A DNA stretch of 64,000 bases from Streptomyces sp. YIM 130001 (GTDB taxonomy: Bacteria > Actinomycetota > Actinomycetes > Streptomycetales > Streptomycetaceae). Of this stretch, positions 41,795 to 50,163 are shown in pieces. Location of the stretch: assembly GCF_003574445.1 (NCBI RefSeq), contig NZ_KZ984570.1:61289-125288 (forward strand), given 5' to 3'. The first letter of the stretch is position 1. Every line of letters begins with the position of its first letter. Under the pieces are notes generated by a model. It did no database searches. It saw nothing but the letters and a program-made list of their open reading frames with translations, and had not been told where the DNA came from. Both the position numbers and the translations under genes were made by a program.

Positions 41795-42586
41795 TCAGAT
41801 GAAGTTGAGCGCTGACGCTCCGCCCACGCCACCGAGCAGCAGGAACGCCGGCATGAGCAGCTTCAGCTCGATCCAGCTGCCCGCACGGAACCGCATGAAC
41901 TTCGGCGGCCCCAACGGATACCAGCGCTTCCCGGCGATCGGGATGGGCCACAGTATCGGGCAGCCGGAGACCGTCAGGGCATCGCCGATGTCGTGGACCA
42001 GGGCCCCAAGGACGATGGGCAGGCCGAGCCACAGGTACTCCTGGCCCGGGGCGTTGAAAAGCCAGTCGGAGCCCTGGCCCGGCTGGTCCAGGATGCCCGC
42101 GAGGATCCAGGCGCTGGTGGCGCCGAGCAGCCACACGAGCACGTCGCTCGACACCCGGGCGGCCCGCCACAGCAGCCCTTCGACCGCGAGTACGAGGTGA
42201 ATGAAGAGGATGGCGAGGACCGCCCACCGGCCGCCGGTGATGGCCGCCACCGAGGTCCCGGCCCCGATCAGCACCGCCCAGAGCCACGTGTGCGTCAGCG
42301 TCCGGTGGCCGCCGGTGCGCCGCGGGTCGCTGGACGACCTGGTGGCCTTGTAGACGCCGTAGGAGAGTTTGTCGACGATCCCGCACAGGGCGCGCGATAT
42401 GGGGCCGAAGGCCCGCGAGATGGTGGCCGACTTGTGGTCCAGGTCCGGCGCGAGGGCGGCACCCGCACAGATCAGGGCGCCTACCACGAGCACCGGCCAG
42501 GGCATCGCATGTCCGGCGGCCGCGGCGGCCGCTCCCACCCCCAGCCAGGCCGCTGCTCCCGACAGTGAGTGTGCAGGACCCATCAT
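41795..42586 (-). CDS. YdjM-like membrane-bound metal-dependent hydrolase
   Basis: 263 aa from ATG 42586. It starts MMGPAHSLSGAAAWLGVG and has APDLDHKSATISRAFGPISR and RRTGGHRTLTHTWLWAVLIGAG, the DxDH and HR-x(2)-TH metal-binding motifs of the LexA-regulated YdjM family of integral membrane putative hydrolases. About five hydrophobic segments follow. The LHDIGDALTVSG-like segment near residue 205 adds a further conserved acidic site. Members are sometimes DNA-damage induced; I see no LexA box here. It is divergent from the helicase gene. Confidence 0.8.
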   Translation of the reverse strand: MMGPAHSLSGAAAWLGVGAAAAAAGHAMPWPVLVVGALICAGAALAPDLDHKSATISRAFGPISRALCGIVDKLSYGVYKATRSSSDPRRTGGHRTLTHTWLWAVLIGAGTSVAAITGGRWAVLAILFIHLVLAVEGLLWRAARVSSDVLVWLLGATSAWILAGILDQPGQGSDWLFNAPGQEYLWLGLPIVLGALVHDIGDALTVSGCPILWPIPIAGKRWYPLGPPKFMRFRAGSWIELKLLMPAFLLLGGVGGASALNFI

Positions 42587-42707
42587 GGCCGTTCCCCGCC
42601 CCATTTCTTGTTCGTAGCACCCGTGTTGAGCGATCAGCGTATCGGTCGTGATCTTCGTGCGAACCGCCGATTCCCTGATCCGGGTGGTCGGCAGGCAAGA
42701 TGGGGGC

Positions 42708-45221
42708 GTGACCCTTATCGATCAGCTGCCGCCGGATGCCGACCCCGATGCCCTCTTCGAAGCCTTCTCGGGCTGGGCGGAAGGGCAGGGGATCACGCTC
42801 TATCCGGCGCAGGAGGAAGCACTGATCGAGGTCGTCTCCGGCGCCAACGTGATCCTGTCGACGCCGACCGGTTCCGGCAAGAGCCTGGTGGCGGCCGGTG
42901 CTCACTTCACCGCGCTGGCACAGGACAAGGTCACCTTCTACACCGCTCCGATCAAGGCACTCGTATCGGAAAAGTTCTTCGACCTGTGCAAGCTGTTCGG
43001 CACGGAGAACGTCGGCATGCTGACCGGCGACGCGTCGGTCAACGCGGACGCACCGGTGATCTGCTGCACCGCCGAGGTCCTCGCGTCCATCGCCCTGCGC
43101 GACGGCAAGGACGCGGACATCGGTCAGGTGGTGATGGACGAGTTCCACTTCTACGCCGAGGGGGATCGCGGCTGGGCGTGGCAGATCCCGATCCTGGAGC
43201 TGCCGCAGGCGCAGTTCATCCTGATGTCGGCGACGCTGGGTGACGTCTCGCTGTTCGAGAAGGACCTGACGCGCCGTACCGGGCGTGAGACATCCGTGGT
43301 CCGCTCCGCGACACGGCCCGTGCCGCTCTCCTACGAGTACCGGCTGACGCCGATCACGGAGACACTGACCGAACTGCTCGAGACGAAGCAGGCCCCGGTC
43401 TACATCGTGCACTTCACGCAGGCCCAGGCGGTCGAGCGGGCGCAGTCGTTGATGAGTATCAACATGTGCACCCGGGCCGAGAAGGACCAGATCGCCGACC
43501 TGATCGGGAACTTCCGCTTCACCACCAAGTTCGGCCGCAACCTCTCCCGTTACGTCCGGCACGGGATCGGTGTGCATCACGCCGGCATGCTGCCCAAGTA
43601 CCGCAGGCTCGTGGAGAAGCTCGCACAGGCGGGTCTGCTCAAAGTCATCTGCGGCACGGACACGCTCGGCGTCGGCGTCAACGTGCCGATCCGCACCGTG
43701 CTGTTCACCGCGCTCGCCAAGTACGACGGCACACGTGTCCGGGTACTGCGGGCCCGCGAGTTCCACCAGATCGCCGGGCGCGCGGGGCGCGCCGGCTTCG
43801 ACACCGCCGGTCTGGTCGTGGCGCAGGCGCCCGAGCACGTCATCGAGAACGAGAAGGCGCTCGCCAAGGCCGGTGACGATCCGAAGAAGCGCCGCAAGGT
43901 GGTGCGCAAGAAAGCTCCCGAGGGATTCGTCGGCTGGACCGAGAACACCTTCGACAAGCTCATCTCCTCCGATCCGGAGCCGCTCACCTCCCGTTTCCGG
44001 GTCACGCACACGATGCTGCTGGCCGTGATCGCGCGCCCGGGGAACGCGTTCCAGGCGATGCGTCACCTCCTCGAGGACAATCACGAACCGCGCCGGAACC
44101 AGCTGCGCCACATCCGGCGGGCGATCGCCATCTACCGGTCGCTGCTCGACGGCGGCATCGTCGAGAAGCTCGACGCCCCGGACGCCGAGGGCCGGATCGT
44201 CCGCCTCACGGTCGATCTGCAGCAGGACTTCGCGCTCAACCAGCCCCTGTCGACCTTCGCCCTGGCCGCGTTCGAACTCCTCGACCCCGATTCGCCGTCG
44301 TACGCCCTCGACATGGTCTCGGTCGTGGAATCGACCCTGGACGATCCCCGGCAGATCCTGGCCGCTCAGCAGAACAAGGCGCGCGGCGAGGCCGTCGGCG
44401 CGATGAAGGCGGACGGCGTCGAGTACGAGGACCGTATGGAGCGGCTCCAGGACATCACGTACCCGAAGCCGCTGGAGGAGCTGCTCTTCCACGCCTACGA
44501 CCTGTACCGCAGAAGTCATCCGTGGGTGGGCGACCATCCGCTGTCCCCGAAGTCCGTGATCAGGGACATGTACGAACGGGCCATGACCTTCACGGAGTTC
44601 GTGTCGCACTACGAGCTGGCGCGTACCGAGGGCATCGTGCTCCGCTACCTCGCCAGCGCCTACAAGGCCCTGGAACACACCGTCCCCGACGATCTGAAGT
44701 CCGACGATCTGGAGGACCTGATCGCCTGGCTCGGGGAGATGGTGCGCCAGGTCGACTCCAGTCTCCTCGACGAGTGGGAGCAGCTCGCGAACCCCGAGGT
44801 GATGACCGCCGAGGAGGCCCAGGAGAAGGCCGACCAGGTCAAGCCCGTCACCGCGAACGCCCGTGCCTTCCGTGTCCTGGTGCGCAATGCCCTCTTCCGC
44901 CGCGTCGAGCTGGCCGCCCTCGACCACGTGGACGAGCTCGGCGACCTCGACGGCGACAGCGGCTGGGACGCCGACGCCTGGGGCGAGGCGATGGACGCCT
45001 ACTGGGACGAGTACGAGGACCTGGGCACCGGTCCGGACGCACGCGGCCCGAAGCTGCTGCGGATCGAGGAACGTCCCGAGGACGGCCTGTGGGTCGTGCG
45101 CCAGACCTTCGCCGACCCGAACGGCGACCACGACTGGGGCATCAGTGCCGAGATCGATCTCGCGGCATCGGACGCCGAGGGACTCGCCGTCGTACGGGTC
45201 ACGGACGTCGGACAGCTGTGA
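42708..45221 (+). CDS. DEAD/DEAH-box helicase (actinobacterial DUF3516 type)
   Basis: 837 aa from GTG 42708. Motif I STPTGSGKS at about 50, Ia APIKALVSEKF, II VVMDEFHFYAEGDRG near 143 (DEFH form), III LMSATLGD near 175, then IV-VI with QIAGRAGRAGFDTAGL near 355. The motif set and acidic C-terminal part (about 480-837, ending in a DWGISAEIDLAASDAEGLAVVRV domain) fit Ski2-like helicases of actinobacteria with a DUF3516 C-terminus. A CAAGAT hexamer ends 6 nt before the GTG, suggesting a leaderless mRNA. Likely an RNA helicase in RNA processing or decay. Confidence 0.87.
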   Translation: MTLIDQLPPDADPDALFEAFSGWAEGQGITLYPAQEEALIEVVSGANVILSTPTGSGKSLVAAGAHFTALAQDKVTFYTAPIKALVSEKFFDLCKLFGTENVGMLTGDASVNADAPVICCTAEVLASIALRDGKDADIGQVVMDEFHFYAEGDRGWAWQIPILELPQAQFILMSATLGDVSLFEKDLTRRTGRETSVVRSATRPVPLSYEYRLTPITETLTELLETKQAPVYIVHFTQAQAVERAQSLMSINMCTRAEKDQIADLIGNFRFTTKFGRNLSRYVRHGIGVHHAGMLPKYRRLVEKLAQAGLLKVICGTDTLGVGVNVPIRTVLFTALAKYDGTRVRVLRAREFHQIAGRAGRAGFDTAGLVVAQAPEHVIENEKALAKAGDDPKKRRKVVRKKAPEGFVGWTENTFDKLISSDPEPLTSRFRVTHTMLLAVIARPGNAFQAMRHLLEDNHEPRRNQLRHIRRAIAIYRSLLDGGIVEKLDAPDAEGRIVRLTVDLQQDFALNQPLSTFALAAFELLDPDSPSYALDMVSVVESTLDDPRQILAAQQNKARGEAVGAMKADGVEYEDRMERLQDITYPKPLEELLFHAYDLYRRSHPWVGDHPLSPKSVIRDMYERAMTFTEFVSHYELARTEGIVLRYLASAYKALEHTVPDDLKSDDLEDLIAWLGEMVRQVDSSLLDEWEQLANPEVMTAEEAQEKADQVKPVTANARAFRVLVRNALFRRVELAALDHVDELGDLDGDSGWDADAWGEAMDAYWDEYEDLGTGPDARGPKLLRIEERPEDGLWVVRQTFADPNGDHDWGISAEIDLAASDAEGLAVVRVTDVGQL

Positions 45222-45297
45222 GGCGGGGGACGATCGTGAGCCACCGTCACCATGCCGCGTACCGGCGGCACTTCTGGACAGGAGCGGAGCCACCGCG

Positions 45298-46182
45298 ATG
45301 ACCGATTCCGAGACGAACCCGGCCGCCAGGCTCGTCGGCCTGCTCGACATCGAACAGATCGAGGTCAACATCTTCCGGGGGCGCAGCCCGCAGGAAGCGC
45401 TGCAGCGGGTTTTCGGCGGGCAGGTGGCGGGCCAGGCCCTGGTGGCTGCCGGCCGCACCACGGACGGGGAGCGCCCCGTGCACTCGCTGCACGCGTACTT
45501 CCTGCGTCCGGGCCGGCCCGGTGTGCCCATCGTGTACCAGGTCGAACGGGTCCGTGACGGGCGCTCCTTCACCACCCGCAGGGTCACCGCGGTGCAGCAG
45601 GGCCGCACGATCTTCAATCTGACCGCCTCCTTTCACCGTCCCGAAGAGGGGGGATTCGAGCACCAGTTGCCGCCGCGCCTGGAGGCGCCGGATCCCGAGT
45701 CGCTGCCGACGGTCGCCGAAGAGGTCCGCGAGCATCTCGGTGCACTGCCGGAGCAGTGGGAGCGCATGGTCCGGCGTCAGCCCTTCGACATCCGCTATGT
45801 CGACCGGCTGCGCTGGGAGCCGGACGAGGTCAAGGGCGCCGAACCACGCAGCGCCGTATGGATGAAGGCCGTCGGCCCGCTGGGCGACGATCAGTTGATC
45901 CACACCTGCGCCCTGACGTACGCGAGTGACATGACCCTCCTCGATGCGGTCCGTATCCCGGTCGAGCCTCTGTGGGGCCCGCGCGGCTTCGACATGGCCT
46001 CGCTCGATCACGCGATGTGGTTCCACCGCCCCTTCCGCGCCGACGAGTGGTTTCTCTACGACCAGGAGTCCCCCATCGCCACGGGCGGCCGAGGTCTGGC
46101 GCGCGGACGCATCTACGACCGCGAGGGGCGCCTGCTCGTCTCGGTGGTCCAGGAAGGCCTCTTCCGGAGCCTGGAGCAGTGA
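45298..46182 (+). CDS. tesB: Acyl-CoA thioesterase II (TesB)
   Basis: 294 aa double hot-dog protein. The first hot-dog holds IEVNIFRGRSPQEALQRVFGGQVAGQALVAAGRT and the HSLHAYFLRPGRPGVPIVYQVERVRDGRSFTTRRVTAVQQG block; the second holds LTYASDMTLLDA and SLDHAMWFHRPFRADEWFLYDQESP, with the catalytic Asp/Gln/Thr-type residues of the family. It hydrolyses acyl-CoA thioesters in the cytosol. The following TPR gene overlaps by GTGA. Confidence 0.93.
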   Translation: MTDSETNPAARLVGLLDIEQIEVNIFRGRSPQEALQRVFGGQVAGQALVAAGRTTDGERPVHSLHAYFLRPGRPGVPIVYQVERVRDGRSFTTRRVTAVQQGRTIFNLTASFHRPEEGGFEHQLPPRLEAPDPESLPTVAEEVREHLGALPEQWERMVRRQPFDIRYVDRLRWEPDEVKGAEPRSAVWMKAVGPLGDDQLIHTCALTYASDMTLLDAVRIPVEPLWGPRGFDMASLDHAMWFHRPFRADEWFLYDQESPIATGGRGLARGRIYDREGRLLVSVVQEGLFRSLEQ

Positions 46183-46694
46183 CCACTGGGTCCGGGCCTG
46201 GGTGCTCACGGGACGAACTGCTCGCCGAGGGCGTGCGGTTGCGCGAGAGCGGGCGGCGCGAGGAGGCCAGGACGCTTCTGGTCGATCTCGCCGCTCGCCA
46301 CCCGGGCGACGCGGAGGTCGCCCACCAGGCCGCGTGGGTGCACGATGTGCTCGGTCTGGAGGCCGAGGCGGTGCCCTACTACCTGGCGGCGGTCGAGGCT
46401 GACGGCCTCGAGCCCGGCGAACGGTGCGAGGCGCTCCTCGGTCTCGGCTCCACGTACCGGGTCCTCGGGAAGTACCCCGAGGCGGTCGCCACGCTTCGTG
46501 CCGCGGTCGAGGAGTTTCCCGGCCACGGCGGTCTGAAGACGTTCCTGTCCATGGCTCTGTACAACGCGGGCCACCACCACGAGGCCATGCAACTGCTCCT
46601 CGCTCTCCTTGCCTCGACCAGCGACGACGCGAACATCACGGCCTACCGCGCGGCGATCGAGGCCTACGCGGAGGACCTGGACGCGACCGTCTGA
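46179..46694 (+). CDS. Small tetratricopeptide-repeat protein
   Basis: 171 aa from GTG 46179, coupled to tesB. The whole protein is alpha-helical with about four TPR-like pairs, for example AEGVRLRESGRREEARTLLVDLAARHPGDAEV, YYLAAVEADGLEPGERCEALLGLGSTYRVLGKYPEAVATLRAAVEEFPGH and FLSMALYNAGHHHEAMQLLLALL. Such proteins mediate protein contacts. Its last 31 bp overlap the end of the convergent DUF6397 gene. Confidence 0.82.
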   Translation: MTTGSGPGCSRDELLAEGVRLRESGRREEARTLLVDLAARHPGDAEVAHQAAWVHDVLGLEAEAVPYYLAAVEADGLEPGERCEALLGLGSTYRVLGKYPEAVATLRAAVEEFPGHGGLKTFLSMALYNAGHHHEAMQLLLALLASTSDDANITAYRAAIEAYAEDLDATV

Positions 46695-47620
46695 CGCGGT
46701 CGTCCCCATTCCCCGCCGGGGCGCTCCCGCCTTCGCCGCAACCAGCCGAACATCCCGCGGCCCGGCAGGTCTTGACCGAGAAGTCCGCCGAGCGTGGACG
46801 AGTGCCCCGGGGGCAACGCGGCCGCCGGCACCTCCCCGGTCGGGCGGGGAGCCGCCGACTCGCTGCGCGCCTCCTCCAGATCCAGTCCGAGCGTGGCGAG
46901 CAGCCAGCGCACCTCGTCAGGATCGTCCGCCACCTGGAGTGCGGCCGCCCGCCGCGCCGAAGGCGATCCCTGGGCTCCCGACACCGATGCGAGCCGAGGC
47001 CGCAACCGGTACAGGTGCGCCCGCTCCCAAGGGTCCGGGACGACGTCCTCGAGCTGGTCCTGGGGCAGCATCGAGGCGGGGATCGCGGCGCGAGCCCAGC
47101 CACCCTCGGTGAGGCGGAGCAGGAATCCGCTGTGCCTGGCACGCCAGTTCCGCGCTCGACTGTCCTCGCCGGCCTCGATGCGGGAGCGCATGGTTTCCGG
47201 CGCCCGGCCGGTGAGCAGTGCCGGGTTGGCCTGCCCGAACTGCCGCAGATCGTCGGTCAGGTAGTGCCAGACGACGCACTGGTACCTGTTCAGATAGAAG
47301 CCGATCGGCACGAGCAGGCCCGCACGGGCGAGCCGCGTGAACCGGGCCTCGGTGATCCGCATCAGGGCCGCCCCGCGTGCCGTGCCCACGGTCTGTACGC
47401 GCTCACGCAGTGCGTGCGGAAATCCGCGAGCCGCGCGCAGCCGCCCGATCTCCGTCACGGTCACGCGTCGCCGCCCGGTCTCCCCGTCCGGAAACGACCG
47501 GACGCAACCGAGCAGCACCGCGAGCTCGAATTCGCTACGCCTGAGCTCCAGTTCACGCGCCGCACGAGCCGCCGCGTACGAACGCTCGGCAGCCGGTCGC
47601 GCCTCTTCTTCTCCAGCCAT
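46664..47620 (-). CDS. DUF6397-family protein
   Basis: 318 aa, conserved in streptomycetes but without known function. An N-terminal Ala/Arg-rich helix leads to a helix-turn-helix-like region (SEFELAVLLGCVRSFPDGETGRRRVTVTEIGRLRAARGFPHALRERV), a second winged-helix-like block and a Pro/Gly-rich basic tail. The N-terminal part suggests nucleic acid binding. The 3' end overlaps the convergent TPR gene by 31 bp, so the two mRNAs would be complementary over that stretch. Confidence 0.7.
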   Translation of the reverse strand: MAGEEEARPAAERSYAAARAARELELRRSEFELAVLLGCVRSFPDGETGRRRVTVTEIGRLRAARGFPHALRERVQTVGTARGAALMRITEARFTRLARAGLLVPIGFYLNRYQCVVWHYLTDDLRQFGQANPALLTGRAPETMRSRIEAGEDSRARNWRARHSGFLLRLTEGGWARAAIPASMLPQDQLEDVVPDPWERAHLYRLRPRLASVSGAQGSPSARRAAALQVADDPDEVRWLLATLGLDLEEARSESAAPRPTGEVPAAALPPGHSSTLGGLLGQDLPGRGMFGWLRRRRERPGGEWGRPRQTVASRSSA

Positions 47621-47728
47621 GACGGCCTCCCCGTGAGATGTTGACTACTCTCGGTGAAGACCTTAGACCGGTTGTCACGCCTCTCGCTCGGCCTGTGGAT
47701 AACTCAGATCCAAAGGCAACTGCGCAGG

Positions 47729-48145
47729 TCAATCGCCCATCGGCAGCGTAGTGTCGCCGGTTTGCCTGGTCTCGACGCCCAGATGCTCGCCGACACGATT
47801 GACGAGCAGAGTCATCTCGTAGGCGACCTGGCCGATGTCCGCTTCAGCCGCGGTGAGCACACACAGACAGCTGCCGTCCCCTGCGGCGGTCACGAAGAGT
47901 ACGGCGCCGTCGAACTCGATCATGGTCTGCCGGACACCGCCTGCGCCGAAGTGCCGTCCCGAGCCCTTGGCCAGACTGTGCAGCGCGGAGGACACCGCCG
48001 CGAGGTGCTCCGCGTCCTCACGTTCGAGGCCGCTGCTCGCCCCGGTGACCAGCCCGTCGTTCGAGAGCACCAGGGCGTGACGGATGTGTTCGACGCGCTT
48101 GGTGAGATCGTCGAGCAACCAGCCGAGTCCCGCGTGCTGTGCCAT
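47729..48145 (-). CDS. Roadblock/LC7 protein, CvnB-like paralogue outside the conservon
   Basis: 138 aa. Closely matches the CvnB at 49726: GLGWLLDDLTKRVEHIRHALVLSNDGL, EDAEHLAAVSSALHSLAKGSGRHFGAGGVRQTMIEFD and GDGSCLCVLTAAEADIGQVAYEMTLLVNRVGEHLG share most positions. Roadblock proteins regulate small GTPases of the MglA/CvnD type. No cvnA, C or D partner adjoins it; the conservon begins 540 bp away beyond an F420 enzyme gene. Confidence 0.88.
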   Translation of the reverse strand: MAQHAGLGWLLDDLTKRVEHIRHALVLSNDGLVTGASSGLEREDAEHLAAVSSALHSLAKGSGRHFGAGGVRQTMIEFDGAVLFVTAAGDGSCLCVLTAAEADIGQVAYEMTLLVNRVGEHLGVETRQTGDTTLPMGD

Positions 48146-48221
48146 GTCCGGCCCCTCCCCGTCGGCTCATTGGCCGTAAGCCTTCCCCACACTCGACGTG
48201 CGGGCAAGGCACGATGTCGAC

Positions 48222-48650
48222 ATGGCAGAGAAGATGACCGACGAACAGTGGCACGCGTTCCTCTCCGAGGGCACCCGGACCGGGAAGCTCGCCACGGTGC
48301 GGGCGGACGGTTCGCCGCACATCGCTCCGATCTGGTTCGTGCTCGACGGCGACGACCTGGTGTTCAACACGGGTCAGGGCACGGTCAAGGGCCGCAACCT
48401 CGAGCGTGACGGACGTATCGCGCTCTGTGTGGACGACGACCGGCCGCCCTTCGCCTTCGTGGTCGTGCAAGGTATCGCCGAGGTGAGCGAGGACCTGTCC
48501 GCGGTGCGGCACTGGGCGGCGCGGATCGGCGCCCGGTACATGGGCGAGGACCGCGCCGAGGAGTTCGGCGAGCGCAACGGTGTGCCCGGGGAGCTCCTCG
48601 CCCGCGTGCGGATCACCAAGGTGCTCGCCCAGGCGGACATCGCCGCGTAA
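48222..48650 (+). CDS. PPOX-class F420-dependent oxidoreductase
   Basis: 142 aa from ATG 48222. Split beta-barrel pattern: AFLSEGTRTGKLATVRADGSPHIAPIWFVLDGDDLVFNTGQGTVKGRNLERDGRIALCVDDDRPPFAFVVVQGIAEV. The KGRNLERDGR loop is characteristic of the F420-binding branch of the pyridoxamine-oxidase fold. It reduces or oxidises unknown substrates with deazaflavin F420. It sits between the orphan roadblock gene (divergent) and cvnD (convergent). Confidence 0.88.
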   Translation: MAEKMTDEQWHAFLSEGTRTGKLATVRADGSPHIAPIWFVLDGDDLVFNTGQGTVKGRNLERDGRIALCVDDDRPPFAFVVVQGIAEVSEDLSAVRHWAARIGARYMGEDRAEEFGERNGVPGELLARVRITKVLAQADIAA

Positions 48651-48685
48651 CCGCCCTCCTTTCCTTACCTCGTGGGCGAGGGCCC

Positions 48686-49291
48686 TCAGCCGACCGAGTC
48701 GAGCAGCCGGGCGGTGTGCATCCGCCCGGCGTACTCGACCAACCGGATCAGCACCTCCTTTCCGGAGTTGCGCTCACGTGCGTCGCACAGCACGACCGGC
48801 GTGCCGGGGTCCAGGTCCAGGGCGCGGGAAACGTCCGACGCAGCGAAGTTGCGCGCTCCCGCGAAGCAGTTGACCGCGACCACGAAGGGAATGCGCCGGT
48901 GCTCGAAGAAGTCGACCGCGGGGAAGCAGTCCTCGAGCCGGCGAGTGTCGGCCAGGACGACCGCCCCGAGTGACCCTTGGGACAGCTCGTCCCACAGAAA
49001 CCAGAAGCGGTCCTGGCCGGGTGTTCCGAAGAGGTAGAGCGACAGCCCGCTGCGGATGGTGATCCGTCCGAAGTCCATGGCGACCGTGGTGGTGGTCTTG
49101 CGGTCGACGCCTCCGGTGTCGTCGACGCTCTGGCCCGCTTCGCTCAGGCGTTCCTCGGTGCGCAGCGGCCTGATCTCGCTGACCGCGCCCACCAGTGTGG
49201 TCTTGCCGACGCCGAATCCTCCGGCGACCAGAATCTTCAGGGACAGGGCGGTCGATTCGCCGGCCGGCCCGTCAGAGCGCTCGAAGCCCAT
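48686..49291 (-). CDS. cvnD: Conservon GTP/ATP-binding protein CvnD
   Basis: 201 aa. P-loop VAGGFGVGKTTLVGAVSEI near residue 23, switch-like LSLYLFGTPGQDRFWFLWDEL and the VVAVNCFAGA segment (NxxD variant) define the MglA/CvnD-type small GTPase family. It begins inside the end of the DUF742 gene (20-nt overlap). In conservons these G-proteins act with the roadblock protein and the membrane sensor kinase in a eukaryote-like switch. Confidence 0.92.
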   Translation of the reverse strand: MGFERSDGPAGESTALSLKILVAGGFGVGKTTLVGAVSEIRPLRTEERLSEAGQSVDDTGGVDRKTTTTVAMDFGRITIRSGLSLYLFGTPGQDRFWFLWDELSQGSLGAVVLADTRRLEDCFPAVDFFEHRRIPFVVAVNCFAGARNFAASDVSRALDLDPGTPVVLCDARERNSGKEVLIRLVEYAGRMHTARLLDSVG

Positions 49292-49703
49292 CGATCACTT
49301 CTCTCAGGATCTTTTCGTCGGGTAGCTGTGCGGGCGGAACCGGTCGGCTGACCTGGACGCATCGCCGCTCGATGAGGTCTCCCAGCAGTACGCGTACGAC
49401 ACCGACCGGCAGGTCGGCGTCCGCGGCCAACTCGGCCACCGACTGCGTCTCGGCGCGGCACAATTCGATCAGCGAACGATGCTCGGGGCCCCATGCGGAC
49501 TCGTCCTCCGCATCGGGTGCCTGTGGGTCGAGGGAGACCAAGGCGATCAGGTCGAATCCGGCCGCGCGGGGCCCGGGTTCGGTTCTGCCGCCGGTCATTG
49601 CGTAGGGGCGGACCAGCGGGCCGGCTTCGGCGTCGTACCACTGACTGTCCTGCCGGCTCCGGTCGTTCGCGTCGGCCGGCCGGCCGCCTCGGTGGACACT
49701 CAT
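49272..49703 (-). CDS. cvnC: Conservon DUF742 protein CvnC
   Basis: 143 aa. The YDAEAGPLVRPYAMTGGRTEP N-terminal motif and the winged-helix-like LCRAETQSVAELAADADLPVGVVRVLLGDLIERRCVQVSRPVPPAQLPDEKILREVIDGLRAL define DUF742. It lies between cvnB and cvnD in canonical conservon order. The winged helix could bind DNA or a partner protein. Confidence 0.92.
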   Translation of the reverse strand: MSVHRGGRPADANDRSRQDSQWYDAEAGPLVRPYAMTGGRTEPGPRAAGFDLIALVSLDPQAPDAEDESAWGPEHRSLIELCRAETQSVAELAADADLPVGVVRVLLGDLIERRCVQVSRPVPPAQLPDEKILREVIDGLRAL

Positions 49704-49725
49704 GATCTTCGACAGCCTCCGCCCG

Positions 49726-50163
49726 TCATCCGGAGGCCGGCGGATGCGCCTCGAACCGGGCCGGTGCGCGCAGGTGCTCGCCGACTCGATTGACCAGACG
49801 GGCCATCTCGTACGCGATCAGGCCGATGTCGGCCGAGACCGTGCTCAGCACTGCCAGGCAGGAGCCGTCTCCGGCCGCTGCCACGAAGAGGAAGCCCTGA
49901 TCCATCTCCACCATGGTCTGGCGGACTCCGCCGGCGCCGAAGTGCCGGCCCGCTCCCTTGGCCAGACTGTGGAATCCGGAGGCGACGGCGGCGAGATGTT
50001 CGGCGTCCTCGCGGCGCAGCGCGCTCGACGATCCGACCGCGAGACCGTCGTTGGACAGGACCACCGCGTGCCGCACCTCGCCGACACGGCCCACCAAGTC
50101 GTCGAGGAGCCAGTCGAGTTCGCCGGACCGCTGCGGGGCGGTACCCCTCGGATCCTCGATCAT
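49726..50163 (-). CDS. cvnB: Conservon roadblock/LC7 protein CvnB
   Basis: 145 aa from ATG 50163, overlapping the cvnA stop by ATGA. LDWLLDDLVGRVGEVRHAVVLSNDGLAVGSSSALRREDAEHLAAVASGFHSLAKGAGRHFGAGGVRQTMVEMDQGFLFVAAAGDGSCLAVL is the standard roadblock domain. It probably serves as activating partner for the CvnD GTPase. Confidence 0.93.
   Translation of the reverse strand: MIEDPRGTAPQRSGELDWLLDDLVGRVGEVRHAVVLSNDGLAVGSSSALRREDAEHLAAVASGFHSLAKGAGRHFGAGGVRQTMVEMDQGFLFVAAAGDGSCLAVLSTVSADIGLIAYEMARLVNRVGEHLRAPARFEAHPPASG

Noticed and set aside
47694..47702. TGTGGATAA, the complement of a perfect DnaA box
   Set aside because: A single box without clustering, AT-rich DNA or a nearby dnaA or dnaN gene does not make an origin; chance occurrence is plausible.
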